From contig NZ_RWIN01000045.1 in assembly GCF_009761815.1 (NCBI RefSeq), positions 1-64,000 of the forward strand: DNA of 64,000 nt. Direction: 5' to 3'. This DNA is from Pseudomonas sp. PB120 (lineage in GTDB: Bacteria; Pseudomonadota; Gammaproteobacteria; Pseudomonadales; Pseudomonadaceae). The first letter of the stretch is position 1. Each line of letters begins with the position of its first letter. Below the pieces are notes generated by a model that did no database searches, was not told where the DNA came from, and saw nothing but the letters and a program-made list of their open reading frames with translations. The translations under genes were made by a program, and so were the position numbers. Below, piece after piece: positions 34,905-46,622 of the stretch.

Positions 34905-34969
34905 CTATAGTCAAATTTGGTAGATTAATTTGACAACTACGTCGATAATTTCACGTTTCGGAGAGCTTC

Positions 34970-35746
34970 ATGACACTCGTACGTCCCTTTCGCATTGGCC
35001 AGATCGTCCCGAGCTCCAACACCACCATGGAGACTGAGATTCCCGCAATGTTGCATGCGCGGGAAGCCATACTCCCCGAGCGATTTACCTTCCATTCCAG
35101 CCGAATGCGCATGCACAAGGTGACTAAGGAAGAGTTAGCCGCCATGAACAAGGAAGCGCTTCGTTGTGCGGCCGAACTGTCGGATGCGCGTGTGGATGTG
35201 ATGAGCACGGCCTGCCTGGTGGCGATAATGGCCAGTGGCCGTGGGTATCATCGACAAACAGAGCGTGAGCTATTGGACATTGCTCGTGCGAATCATTGCC
35301 TGGCGACCGTGATGACGTCTGCCGGTGCGCTGATCGAGGGGCTGAAAATAATGGGTGCGAAGCGCATTTCACTCATGGCGCCTTACATGTGTTCCTTGAC
35401 CGAGCTGGTTGTCGATTACATCCAGCACGAGGGCATTGAAGTCATTGATTCGATCAGCTTTGAAATTCCAGACAACCTTGAAGTCGGTCTGCGTGACCCC
35501 CTGCAGCTTCTAAAGGACGTGAAACGGCTCAATACTCAAGGGGCGGATGTGATCGTGGCGTCGGCATGTGTGCAAATGCCCTCCCTGCCTGCCATTCAGG
35601 CGATCGAAGACATGATGGGGATCCCGACAATTTCTACTGCCGTGTGCACCGTCAGGCGCATGCTGGATCATCTGAATCTTGAGGCAATCGTTCCGAACGC
35701 CGGTTCGCTGCTCAGTGGGATATATCCAAGAATCGCTTTTGAGTAG
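34970..35746 (+). CDS. maiA: Maleate cis-trans isomerase
   Basis: A 258-residue Asp/Glu-racemase-fold enzyme that converts maleate to fumarate. IGQIVPSSNTTMETEIPAML is the family's N-terminal signature, FTFHSSRMRM follows, and the two catalytic cysteines are C82 (STACLVAIMAS) and C200 (ASACVQMPSLP), the positions known for maleate isomerases such as NicE. Maleate arises from nicotinate or from maleylpyruvate hydrolysis; no nic genes are here, so the second source fits better. It has its own promoter with the shared motif and ends just before the tmRNA terminator. Confidence 0.92.
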   Translation: MTLVRPFRIGQIVPSSNTTMETEIPAMLHAREAILPERFTFHSSRMRMHKVTKEELAAMNKEALRCAAELSDARVDVMSTACLVAIMASGRGYHRQTERELLDIARANHCLATVMTSAGALIEGLKIMGAKRISLMAPYMCSLTELVVDYIQHEGIEVIDSISFEIPDNLEVGLRDPLQLLKDVKRLNTQGADVIVASACVQMPSLPAIQAIEDMMGIPTISTAVCTVRRMLDHLNLEAIVPNAGSLLSGIYPRIAFE

Positions 35747-35791
35747 ATTGCTTAGAAGTGGACGCGTTGGCTCTACTGAATTTCAGGCACA

Positions 35792-35819
35792 AAAAAAGAC
35801 GTCCTAGGACGTCTTTTTT
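35792..35819. terminator. Bidirectional terminator between maleate isomerase and ssrA
   Basis: A perfect palindrome centred on GACGTCCTAGGACGTC with six A before and six T after, so it can end both the plus-strand maleate isomerase transcript and the minus-strand tmRNA. Confidence 0.92.
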
Positions 35820-35826
35820 GTTGAGT

Positions 35827-36223
35827 TGGTGGAGCCGGGGGGATTTGAACCCCCGTCCGCCAGTACTCCGCTGTCGGTACTACATGCGTAGCCGTGTCTA
35901 TTAAGTTAACCCTCAGCGACCCGACGGGCAGGGTGCTTTGGGCGAGTTGTGTAAGTTTTAGCCGCTTCGTCCACAACGTACTGCACGGCGATTCTGTTCT
36001 ATATGACAATCACTTTGGGTTTACAGACATCCCCTGGTGATTGCTGGACCCGAAGGTACCAGAAGCTCAGGGCTAAGGCTGCTTACGCAGCGAGAGCGAA
36101 TTCCTGGCCGTAGTTTTCGTCATTGGCAACTATAAGTAGTTGCAACAGTGGATTTACGAGTTCTGTTACCAACTCGGCATGCACCTAAAGTTTCGCAACC
36201 GGCGTCGAATCCTAAACGGCCCC
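35827..36223 (-). ncRNA. ssrA: tmRNA
   Basis: 397 nt on the minus strand, from GGGGCCGUUUAGGAUUCGAC at 36223 to the CCA end at 35827. The tRNA-like acceptor and T-arm (ggagccggggg/ccccc) are visible at the 3' end. The tag frame at 36127-36083 encodes ANDENYGQEFALAA followed by UAA; the resume codon is GCC. With SmpB it frees stalled ribosomes and tags proteins for proteolysis. smpB lies 10 kb downstream on the same strand. Confidence 0.97.
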
Positions 36224-36318
36224 GAGCCTGTTGCTCTGTGAATCATGGTGAGCAACAAGCCTGTGCAGTGTACGCCAACCCGCATGAGAAGGCCAACCCG
36301 AAGGTTGGCCGCTACGAA

Positions 36319-36597
36319 TTATGGGGTCGGCTGGTTGCGTTGCTGGTCAGCGAGCGCCGATGCCTGGGTGGCCTCGGTGACGCATTTTTTGTCGTCCCCG
36401 GAGGCCTGGGAGGCTTCGGCGCTGGACATCAGTCTTTTGATCTCCATTGCGACGTTTCCGGAGGACGCCGGCAGCGAATTCACTTTGCTTTTGAGCTCTT
36501 GCAGCTTGCTCGTACAAAGGTTGTTGTCCGCTGCAAATACGGGTGAGGCCAACAGTGCAGCAGCAATGAACAGACCCGCGAGTGGGGCACGTTTCAT
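36319..36597 (-). CDS. Small exported protein of unknown function (paralogue 1)
   Basis: 92 residues. The signal peptide is MKRAPLAGLFIAAALLASPV followed by FA, cleaved before ADNNLC. The mature part holds two cysteines (LC and KKC) and is helical: CTSKLQELKSKVNSL, then EIKRLMSSAEASQASGDDKKC. Start at 36597 is set by GAGGAG 7 bp upstream. It is paralogous to the next gene upstream on the minus strand (36843-37115): both have MKR..., ...FAAD, two Cys and the same size. Periplasmic, possibly one disulfide; no function recognised. Confidence 0.75.
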   Translation of the reverse strand: MKRAPLAGLFIAAALLASPVFAADNNLCTSKLQELKSKVNSLPASSGNVAMEIKRLMSSAEASQASGDDKKCVTEATQASALADQQRNQPTP

Positions 36598-36764
36598 GAA
36601 TATCTCCTCGAACGAATAGTCTCGGCATTGCCGTATGAGCGGTTGGCTCGGCCGAGGTCGAAAAAGCCACAATGGATAAAGCCTACCTAAAAGACTGCGA
36701 AGCAGCGCAGTAATTCGGTTTCCTCAGTAAGGAGATGGAAAAATTGTTGGCCCCCAGATGCAAC

Positions 36765-36796
36765 AAAACCCGCACGGGGCGGGTTTTGTTTTGCTT
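36765..36796. terminator. Terminator between the two small exported protein genes
   Basis: AACCCGC-ACGG-GGCGGGTT stem with A-rich left and T-rich right flanks (aaaaccc ... gggttttgtttt); usable on either strand. It ends the transcript of the gene at 36843-37115. Confidence 0.8.
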
Positions 36797-36842
36797 CATC
36801 TCTGGCGGAACCAGGCGGATCGAATGCTGACCAGCTAATGGG

Positions 36843-37115
36843 TTACTTCCCGCCTTTACTCGCGTTCTTCAGATCCTGAATGGTTTGCGTAGTCTCGGCG
36901 ATGCAATCATCAGTCCCTTCCTTGGTACCTTTTGCCTGATCCTCTTTGGCTTGCTTGACGCTGTCCATGACCTGTTCACTCATCTCAGGAGGAATCTGTG
37001 CCTTGGCATTCTCGATGGTTTTCAGATTGGTTGCGCAGAGGTCGTCTGCCGCAAACGAGGTGGACGCCATCAGTGAGACAGTAACGAACAGACCTAACAG
37101 TACAGAACGTTTCAT
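36843..37115 (-). CDS. Small exported protein of unknown function (paralogue 2)
   Basis: 90 residues. Signal peptide MKRSVLLGLFVTVSLMASTS plus FA, cleaved before ADDLC. Mature protein is helical with two cysteines (DLC and DDC), matching the pattern of the gene at 36319-36597: LCATNLKTIENAKAQIPPEM, then KEGTDDCIAETTQTIQDLKN. A GGAGAT-type ribosome-binding site precedes the ATG. The two copies lie in tandem with separate terminators, suggesting independent transcription after duplication. Function unknown. Confidence 0.75.
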   Translation of the reverse strand: MKRSVLLGLFVTVSLMASTSFAADDLCATNLKTIENAKAQIPPEMSEQVMDSVKQAKEDQAKGTKEGTDDCIAETTQTIQDLKNASKGGK

Positions 37116-37237
37116 GTGTATCTCCTTGAACTGAGGGTCCAGGCATCGCTGGCCATCAGGACGGGCTGCCGAGTTTTGGAAAAGCCCGAAATGTACGGGC
37201 TTGATCTGTGGACTGCGGCGTCGCGTCAGGGTTCTAT

Positions 37238-40050
<2,813 letters not shown>

Positions 40051-40054
<4 letters not shown>

Positions 40055-40722
40055 TGGTCCTCCAGGATCAGCACCACCAGGTCTTTCGGGCCGTGAGCAC
40101 CGTAGGCCAGGACTTGTTCGATGTCAGCGGTTTTCGACGGGCCGGACACCAACAGCGCATTGGTCGGCATGCCTTGGGCCCAGTTGAATTCCTGTTGCAC
40201 CTGATAAAAATTGTCGCGAATTTCACTGGCCTTGAGCAGCGCGAAATGCACCGGCGGCACCAGGCTCATCAAGCGCGGTTCTTCCGGCGTCGGCCAGAGA
40301 ATCAGGCTACCGGTCGCGGCGATTGCTCCGAGGGTGGAGGTCAGGCTGGCCGGCGTATCGTTGAATAGCTCGGCTTTCCATTCTTCGATCGGGCGGTTGT
40401 AGGCCTGGAGCGTCGGCAAGCCAGGATTTTTCGCCCAGTGTTGAGTGACACGTTCACCGTAAGGTGTCGTCGGTGCGATCAACAGGCTCGGTAAATGGCG
40501 GTCCCGCAGCAATTGCGCGAGCAGTTCCGGCCAACGTTCGCCTGAGGTCAGGTGGATTTCGGTGTGGACCGCTTCCATCAGTTTGCGCAGTTGCGCAATG
40601 CGTTGTTCGGGCGTGTAGGTGTAGGGCGCGGTCACCAGTTCGACGTCGAACTCGTCAGGCACTGGTGTGGTACCCGTCAGACTGTTGCGTAACTTGGCGA
40701 GGATATTTTGCTTGGCGCTCAT
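40051..40722 (-). CDS. lutC: L-lactate utilisation protein LutC (LldG/YkgG)
   Basis: A 223-residue LUD-domain protein, subunit of the non-flavin L-lactate oxidation complex LutABC. AATGSLILWPTPEEPRLMSLVPPVH is the family core, and ALLVSGPSKTADIEQVLAYGAHGPKDL its C-terminal signature (split here). It overlaps lutB by 1 bp and dld by 4 bp, so translation is coupled. Confidence 0.93.
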
Positions 40723-42176
40723 CAGCGATCTCCCTGTTTGGCCAAATGCTCGCGAGCCATGTCATGCAGCGAACGGGCAGCGGGTTTCGGCGCGCTGTGG
40801 TTTTGCGTCCACGGGCCGACATTGCTCGGCGTGAGGGCGCGCAGGCGCGTGGCGAAAAAGCCGAACAGGCGATACAGCGTCGGAGAGCTGTTGAGCCTGG
40901 CCCATGCATTCCAGATGAAGCGTTCCTTGCGTGAATACTTGCTGCCCTGGCCGCGCATGACGTGATGCGGATTGTCGGGTGCCTTGACGTTTTCTTCGCG
41001 CAAGCGACGCAGCAGGGCTGGGATCGGAATTTTCACCGGGCAGACTTCGCCGCAGGCGCCGCACAACGACGACGCGCTTGGATGGTCCGGCACCTTCGCC
41101 AGGCCGACCATGTGCGGGGTGATGATTTTTCCGATAGGCCCCGGGTAAACCTCCCCATAGGCGTGGCCGCCGATTCGCGTGTAGACCGGGCAATGATTCA
41201 TACAGGCGCCGCAGCGGATGCAGTTCAGGGTCTGGCGCAATTCGCTGTCGGCAAAGGCTTGGCTGCGACCGTTGTCCAGCAGCACCAGATGCACTTCCTG
41301 CGGGCCGTCGAGTTCATGCTCCTTGCGCGGTCCGGAGATCATGTTGACGTAGGTGGTGATCGGGATGCCCAGCGCAGAGCGGGTCAACAGTGATAATAGC
41401 GGCACCACGTCGCGCAGGTTTTCCACGACTTTTTCGATGCCGGTAACGGCGATGTGCACCGGTGGCACTGAAGTGGTCATGCGACCGTTGCCTTCGTTCT
41501 CCACCAGCAGCAGGGTGCCGGTTTCGGCCACGGCGAAGTTGACACCGGAGACGCCGATGTCCGCTTCGAAGAATTTCTGCCGCAAGACTTTGCGACCGAT
41601 CTGAATGAGTTGGTCAACGTCCTTGGTGTATTCCACGCCAAGTTTGTCGTGGAACAAGGACGCGACCTGACCGGCATTCTTGTGGATCGCCGGCATAATA
41701 ATGTGTGAAGGCTTCTCGTGGTCGAGCTGGACGATGTACTCGCCCATGTCCGATTCCAGGCATTCAATGCCCCGATCAGCGAGGAAATGATTCATCTCCA
41801 TTTCTTCGCTGACCATCGATTTGCCCTTGATCACTTGCCGCCCCTCGTGAGCGCGGATGATCGACAAGACGATGCCATTGGCTTCGTCCACCGTTTCCGC
41901 CCAGTGCACTGTCACACCGTTGCGGGTCAGGTTCTGTTCAAGCTGCTCGAGCAAGTCGGGCAACTTGGATAACGCACGGGCGCGGACTGCATTGCCCAGC
42001 GCTCGCAGATGTTCTCTTTCATGGGCATCGCTGAAAGACGCTGCCCGTTTGGTCATCAGTGAATCCATCGCCGTGCGAAAGTTGTTTCGCAGTTGCTTGT
42101 CACCCAATGCCTTGTGAGCCCGGGTGCGAAAGTCTTCTTCTACGGCAACCGTAGGAATAATCGCGGAAGCGTTCAT
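40722..42176 (-). CDS. lutB: L-lactate utilisation iron-sulfur protein LutB (LldF/YkgF)
   Basis: A 484-residue Fe-S protein. The N-terminal LUD domain carries VAETGTLLLVENEGNGRM; two 4Fe-4S motifs follow, CIRCGACMNHCPVY and CGACGEVCPVKIP. The start ATG at 42176 overlaps the lutA stop (ATGA), which is why the longer frame from 42275 is rejected. It transfers electrons from L-lactate oxidation in the LutABC complex. Confidence 0.94.
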   Translation of the reverse strand: MNASAIIPTVAVEEDFRTRAHKALGDKQLRNNFRTAMDSLMTKRAASFSDAHEREHLRALGNAVRARALSKLPDLLEQLEQNLTRNGVTVHWAETVDEANGIVLSIIRAHEGRQVIKGKSMVSEEMEMNHFLADRGIECLESDMGEYIVQLDHEKPSHIIMPAIHKNAGQVASLFHDKLGVEYTKDVDQLIQIGRKVLRQKFFEADIGVSGVNFAVAETGTLLLVENEGNGRMTTSVPPVHIAVTGIEKVVENLRDVVPLLSLLTRSALGIPITTYVNMISGPRKEHELDGPQEVHLVLLDNGRSQAFADSELRQTLNCIRCGACMNHCPVYTRIGGHAYGEVYPGPIGKIITPHMVGLAKVPDHPSASSLCGACGEVCPVKIPIPALLRRLREENVKAPDNPHHVMRGQGSKYSRKERFIWNAWARLNSSPTLYRLFGFFATRLRALTPSNVGPWTQNHSAPKPAARSLHDMAREHLAKQGDR

Positions 42177-42997
42177 TGGGCGCCTCCGGTTCGCTGCCAG
42201 AGGAAGCTTGCCAGGTGTTGGCCGCGCAATGCTTCTTTCTGTTTTTCCAGCGAGCCGTTGATGTTCATCAGGCATCCGCAGTCGGCACTCAGTACCCTGT
42301 GTGCGCCGGATTCCTTCAATGACCGGGTCTTGTCAGCCACCATCGCGCCGGAAATGTCTGGCATACGGACGCTGAATGTCCCACCGAAGCCACAGCATTC
42401 GCTTTCGTGATCGTGATTGACCCGCTCCACGTTGTTCAGTTGCGCCAACAATTCGCGACCGTGCAGGTGGGTGTTCATTTCGCGGCGTGCCGAGCACGAC
42501 GTGTGTAACGCCACTTTCACCGGAGCGCCGCTGTCCTTGAGCTGCACCTTGCAGACAAACAGCAGGAACTCGGCCAACTCATAAGTCCGCGCCGCCAGGG
42601 CCTGAACCTGTTTCAACGTCTGCGGCTCGTCCTTGAACAAGTCGGCATAGTGTTCACGCAACATCCCGGCACAGGATCCCGATGGCACCACCACTGGGTA
42701 ATCCCCGGCGAACAGCGCCAGTTGCGAGCGCGCCACGGTCCTGGCCTGCTCGGTGTAACCCGAGGTGTAGGCCGGTTGTCCGCAGCAGCTTTGCCCTTGC
42801 GGGTACTCGACGCGGATGCCTTCGCGTTCCAGCAGGTGGATCGCGTCCATCCCGGCCTCGGGATAGAACAAATCCACCACGCAGGTCCCGAACAGGTAGA
42901 CCCGTGACGGTTTCTCGCTGGGGTATTGCCGAGGTTCAGGCAGCGGCGGGGCGACACGGGTCGCGTTCGGCACGGCGTTGTAAAAAAGCTCGCTCAT
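42173..42997 (-). CDS. lutA: L-lactate utilisation protein LutA (LldE/YkgE)
   Basis: A 274-residue protein with two CCG domains: SCCGQPAYTSGY and ECCGFGGTFSVR, which bind Fe-S clusters in LutA and heterodisulfide-reductase-like proteins. VYLFGTCVVDLFYPEAGMDA is the N-terminal signature. It lies 152 bp after lldP, with a hairpin between, and overlaps lutB by 4 bp. Confidence 0.94.
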   Translation of the reverse strand: MSELFYNAVPNATRVAPPLPEPRQYPSEKPSRVYLFGTCVVDLFYPEAGMDAIHLLEREGIRVEYPQGQSCCGQPAYTSGYTEQARTVARSQLALFAGDYPVVVPSGSCAGMLREHYADLFKDEPQTLKQVQALAARTYELAEFLLFVCKVQLKDSGAPVKVALHTSCSARREMNTHLHGRELLAQLNNVERVNHDHESECCGFGGTFSVRMPDISGAMVADKTRSLKESGAHRVLSADCGCLMNINGSLEKQKEALRGQHLASFLWQRTGGAQ

Positions 42998-43098
42998 CAG
43001 GCGTGTCTCCGGGTGGGCCCGGTTATCCGTCCGCTGAGGCTGCTGAATATAGGGCGGGAAGCTTTCAGCAGCCTTACAGACCGGGTGGTGAATAGCGG

Positions 43099-43130
43099 AC
43101 GCCGGAATCGTGGTCCGGCGTCGGTTTTTT
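43099..43130. terminator. Hairpin between lldP and lutA, T-tract on the plus strand
   Basis: ACGCCGGA (43099-43106) pairs with TCCGGCGT (43114-43121), followed on the plus strand by CGG and six T. The genes here run on the minus strand, where the hairpin has no T-tract, so it would stop antisense transcription or mark an mRNA processing or stability site rather than end the operon. Confidence 0.6.
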
Positions 43131-43148
43131 CTTTATGTCTTGTAGTCC

Positions 43149-44843
43149 TTAGTGCACCAGCATGCCGGTGAACCAATAGGCCTGAGCCAAGGTGATCAGG
43201 CCGACGATCGTTGCAAAGAACAGGCTGTGCTTGAGGGTGAAACGGAACAGGTCCGATTCCTTGCCGACCAGCCCGGTCGCGGCGCAGGCTACGGCGATCG
43301 ATTGAGGCGAAATCATCTTCCCGGTCACGCCGCCACTGGTGTTCGCCGCGACCAGCAACACATCGTTGACACCGATCTGGTGCGCGGTGGTCGCTTGCAA
43401 CGAGCTGAACAGCGCGTTGGACGAAGTATCGGAACCGGTCAGGAACACACCCAGCCAGCCGAGGAACGGCGAGAAGAACGGGAAGGCTGCACCCGTGCCT
43501 GCCAGAACCAGCGCCATGGTCGACGACATGCCCGAGTAGTTGGTGACGAAGGCGAAGGCCAGCACCATGCCGATGGACAGGATCGGCCAACGCAGCTCGT
43601 AGAAGGTCTCTCTCAAAGTGGTCAGACCAGTTTTGATGTTGATCTTCAGCACCAGCATCGAGATCAGCGCGGAGAAGAAAATCGCCGTGCCGGTCGCGGA
43701 AATCGGGTCAAGCTTGAACACCGCTGGAATGGCGGTTGGTGCGGTCACGATAGGTGCGACCTTGATCACCATCTGATCCAGGTGCGGGATCGCGAAGTTG
43801 AACACCCAGCTGTACATCGATCCGCCGGCAGCGAACATTGCCTTGAAGGGCTTCAAGGTCCAGATGGTGACCAGCACGGTGAGGATGAGGAACGGCGACC
43901 AGGCCTTGAAAATCTCCAGGAGGCTGTACGGCGATGCCACGGTTGTACGCTTCTGGCCGAAACCACCGGCACTGGCGGTCACCACGGACGACGAAACAGC
44001 GCCGGCGATGTGCTGGCCGGCGGCGCGTTTTGGCTGCCAGACTTTCAGGAACAAGGTCAGGGAAATCAGGCTGACCAGGGCTGAAGTGATGTCCGGCAGT
44101 TCCGGGCCAATGAAGTTCGAGGTGAAGTATTGAGTGATGGCAAAGCTCAGGCCGGCCACCAGGGCAGCGGGCCAGGTTTCGCGCACGCCGCGCATGCCGT
44201 CCATCATGAACACCAGCCAGAACGGCACGAACAGCGACAGCAATGGCAGTTGGCGGCCGGTCATGGCGCCGATCTTGAACGCGTCGATACCGGTCACTTG
44301 GCCAGCCACGATGATCGGAATGCCCAGCGCGCCGAACGCTACCGGTGCGGTGTTGGCGATCAGGCACAGGCCTGCGGCGTACAACGGGTTGAACCCCAGA
44401 CCGACCAGCAGCGCAGCGGTGATCGCTACCGGCGCACCGAAACCGGCGGCACCTTCAAGGAACGCACCGAAGCAAAAGCCGATCAGCAGCACCTGCAGGC
44501 GCTGGTCGTCAGTGATTGACAGTACCGAGCTGCGGATTACTTCGAACTGACCACTCTTGACCGTCAGTTTGTAGAGGAACACCGCCGCCACGATGATCCA
44601 CGCAATCGGCCACAGCCCGTAAGCGAAGCCATAACCGGCTGCAGCGAAGGCCATGTCGACCGGCATCTGGAACGCGAATATGGCCACTGCAATGGACAGG
44701 GCCAGCGTGATGCTGCCCGCCACGTGTCCTTTGAGTCTGAACACGGCCAGCGCGAGGAAGAAAAACACGATGGGGATAACGGCCGCGAGCGCGGACACGC
44801 CGAGGCTGCCGAGCGGGGTATAGAGCTGTTGCCAGGTTTGCAT
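43149..44843 (-). CDS. lldP: L-lactate permease
   Basis: A 564-residue LctP-family permease with about 13 hydrophobic segments. [21 protein letters not shown] is the typical N-terminus, [24 protein letters not shown] (split) the conserved core and [20 protein letters not shown] the conserved C-terminal region. First gene of the lactate operon, divergent from lldR across a 262-bp gap with an LldR palindrome. Confidence 0.95.
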   Translation of the reverse strand: MQTWQQLYTPLGSLGVSALAAVIPIVFFFLALAVFRLKGHVAGSITLALSIAVAIFAFQMPVDMAFAAAGYGFAYGLWPIAWIIVAAVFLYKLTVKSGQFEVIRSSVLSITDDQRLQVLLIGFCFGAFLEGAAGFGAPVAITAALLVGLGFNPLYAAGLCLIANTAPVAFGALGIPIIVAGQVTGIDAFKIGAMTGRQLPLLSLFVPFWLVFMMDGMRGVRETWPAALVAGLSFAITQYFTSNFIGPELPDITSALVSLISLTLFLKVWQPKRAAGQHIAGAVSSSVVTASAGGFGQKRTTVASPYSLLEIFKAWSPFLILTVLVTIWTLKPFKAMFAAGGSMYSWVFNFAIPHLDQMVIKVAPIVTAPTAIPAVFKLDPISATGTAIFFSALISMLVLKINIKTGLTTLRETFYELRWPILSIGMVLAFAFVTNYSGMSSTMALVLAGTGAAFPFFSPFLGWLGVFLTGSDTSSNALFSSLQATTAHQIGVNDVLLVAANTSGGVTGKMISPQSIAVACAATGLVGKESDLFRFTLKHSLFFATIVGLITLAQAYWFTGMLVH

Positions 44844-44894
44844 ATGGGGTGGCCCCTAATTGTTGTTGGTCAGGCACTGTCAGCGTTCTTGGAT

Positions 44895-44911
44895 AATTGG
44901 TAATACCAATT
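44895..44911. promoter_or_regulatory. LldR operator
   Basis: AATTGGTAATACCAATT, a perfect palindrome around a central base triplet, lies 52 bp upstream of lldP. The TTGGT-N3-ACCAA core is the known recognition pattern of LldR/FadR-subfamily GntR proteins. It should let the divergent lldR product repress the operon in the absence of lactate. Confidence 0.85.
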
Positions 44912-45105
44912 TACAATCGCTGTTGGCTAGGGTAAAAGCCTTGTAGGCGGTGTGTCAATTTGTCGCCCTAAAACTTTTGTCGTATGCGTGGGTGTGCGGA
45001 TCATCTGAACCGCTTGATCAAATGCCGGGTGGCAGGTGCTGGCGCGGCGTCTATAGGCCAGAATAGAGGCCCCGGCGAGCCGTCGGGATGGTGGAGAAAT
45101 GAGTT

Positions 45106-45873
45106 ATGGGGTTTGATCAAATTCGTCAGCGCCGTTTGTCTGACGATATTGTCGAGCAGCTGGAAGGGATGATCCTCGAAGGCACGCTGAAGGCAGGTGA
45201 GCGCTTGCCGGCCGAGCGCGCGCTGGCCGAGCAGTTCGGCGTGTCACGCCCTTCGCTGCGAGAGGCCATTCAGAAGCTGACAGCCAAAGGGCTGCTGGTC
45301 AGCCGCCAAGGCGGCGGCAACTATGTGGTGGAGTCGCTGGGCACGACCTTCAGTGATCCGCTGCTGCATTTACTGGAAAGCAATCCTGAAGCCCAGCGCG
45401 ATCTCCTGGAGTTTCGCCACACCCTGGAAGCGTCCTGCGCCTACTACGCGGCATTGCGTGCCACGGACGTTGATCGTGAGCGGCTGACCACGGCGTTCAA
45501 CGAGTTGCAGGATTGTTATACGCGCCATGACGAGGTGAGCAGGGCCGAAGAAGGCGCGGCAGATGCGAAATTCCACTTGGCAATCGCCGAAGCCAGCCAC
45601 AACGCGGTGTTGTTACACACGATTCGCGGGTTGTTTGACCTGCTGAAACGCAACGTAGTGACCAATATTGGCGGGATGTACAAGCAGCGCACTGAGACTC
45701 GCGACATGCTGATCACTCAGCACCGGGAGTTGTACACGGCGATTATCGAAGGCAGAGCAGAGCAGGCGCGGGAGGTTTCCAGTCGGCACATTTTGTATGT
45801 GCAGGAAGTGCTGGAGGAAGTGCGTCAGGAAGTGCAGCGCATGGCTCGGGCGGAGCGGCGCAAGGGGATGTAA
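45106..45873 (+). CDS. lldR: GntR/FadR family lactate-responsive regulator
   Basis: A 255-residue regulator. Residues 1-75 form the winged helix: LPAERALAEQFGVSRPSLREAI, then LLVSRQGGGNYV. The FCD domain follows, with LEFRHTLEASCAYYAALRAT and FHLAIAEASHNAVL carrying metal-binding His residues. Divergent from lldP with a perfect LldR palindrome between. L-lactate is the likely inducer. Confidence 0.93.
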   Translation: MGFDQIRQRRLSDDIVEQLEGMILEGTLKAGERLPAERALAEQFGVSRPSLREAIQKLTAKGLLVSRQGGGNYVVESLGTTFSDPLLHLLESNPEAQRDLLEFRHTLEASCAYYAALRATDVDRERLTTAFNELQDCYTRHDEVSRAEEGAADAKFHLAIAEASHNAVLLHTIRGLFDLLKRNVVTNIGGMYKQRTETRDMLITQHRELYTAIIEGRAEQAREVSSRHILYVQEVLEEVRQEVQRMARAERRKGM

Positions 45874-45892
45874 TTTGGGCGTTGTGATTATG

Positions 45893-46010
45893 TGTGGCGA
45901 GGGAGCTTGCTCCCGCTGGGCTGCGAAGCAGCCCTAAAACCAGACATTCCAATCAGGTATTCCGGTTTACGACTGCTTCGCAGCCGAGCGGGAGCAAGCT
46001 CCCTCGCCAC
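45893..46010. repeat. Large REPIN between lldR and smpB
   Basis: Arms GTGGCGAGGGAGCTTGCTCC (45893-45912) and GGAGCAAGCTCCCTCGCCAC (45991-46010) are perfect reverse complements, and the inner CTGCGAAGCAG / CTGCTTCGCAG extends the pairing. The 118-bp unit sits between convergent genes and could fold into one long hairpin. Confidence 0.9.
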
Positions 46011-46021
46011 AGGGCTAGGAA

Positions 46022-46504
46022 TTAGTCTTCCTTGCCCTTGTTCCGAACCGCACGCTGCAGTTCGCGACCGGCGTCGCGCTCGCGTTCGGTATCACGCTTG
46101 TCGTATTCCTTCTTGCCCTTGCCCAGAGCGATCTCGCACTTGACCATGTGCTTGCTCCAGTACCAGGACAGGCATACGCAGGCGTAACCCTTTTGCTGCA
46201 CGGACGTGGCCAGCTTGTCCAGCTCGCGCCGGTTGAGCAACAGCTTGCGGGTGCGGGTCGGGTCAGCGATGACATGAGTGCTGGCGGTCATCAGGGGCGT
46301 AATGTGACTGCCGAGCAGCCAGGCTTCGCCATCCTTGAGCAGCACATAACTGTCAACCAGCTGCAGCTTGCTTGCCCGCAGGCTTTTTACTTCCCAGCCG
46401 GCCAGGACCAGACCAGCCTCGAACTTATGCTCGATGAAGTAATCGTGTCGCGCCTTTTTGTTTTGCGCGATGGTCCCTGTTGGGTGTTTCTTCTGTTTAG
46501 CCAT
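46022..46504 (-). CDS. smpB: SsrA-binding protein SmpB
   Basis: A 160-residue RNA-binding partner of tmRNA. The oligonucleotide-binding core is [19 protein letters not shown], then [19 protein letters not shown]; the C-terminal tail [17 protein letters not shown] is the helix that enters the ribosome decoding centre. Length 160 is normal. Divergent from an NSS transporter with 118 bp between. Confidence 0.96.
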   Translation of the reverse strand: MAKQKKHPTGTIAQNKKARHDYFIEHKFEAGLVLAGWEVKSLRASKLQLVDSYVLLKDGEAWLLGSHITPLMTASTHVIADPTRTRKLLLNRRELDKLATSVQQKGYACVCLSWYWSKHMVKCEIALGKGKKEYDKRDTERERDAGRELQRAVRNKGKED

Positions 46505-46622
46505 AGGGGCGGCATTATAGGGAGTTGCGCGTCAGTCGGCTACGGTATCGCTACGTGCTTGAGCAGGTTGATTGAATCCCGGACAATGCGCCCTCTTTTT
46601 GCAATGCTTGGACGTGGTAACG

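Noticed and set aside
25427..35746. Nicotinate degradation (nic) cluster as the meaning of the maleate isomerase.
   Set aside because: No nicotinate dehydrogenase, NicC, NicX, NicF or NicD homologue is visible, and the neighbours are an aryl-CoA ligase, thioesterase and aryl-CoA hydroxylase.
35827..35870. A tRNA-like T-arm and acceptor end (ggagccgggggg ... ccccc).
   Set aside because: It is the 3' end of the tmRNA, not a separate tRNA; the rest of the ssrA structure and tag frame is present.
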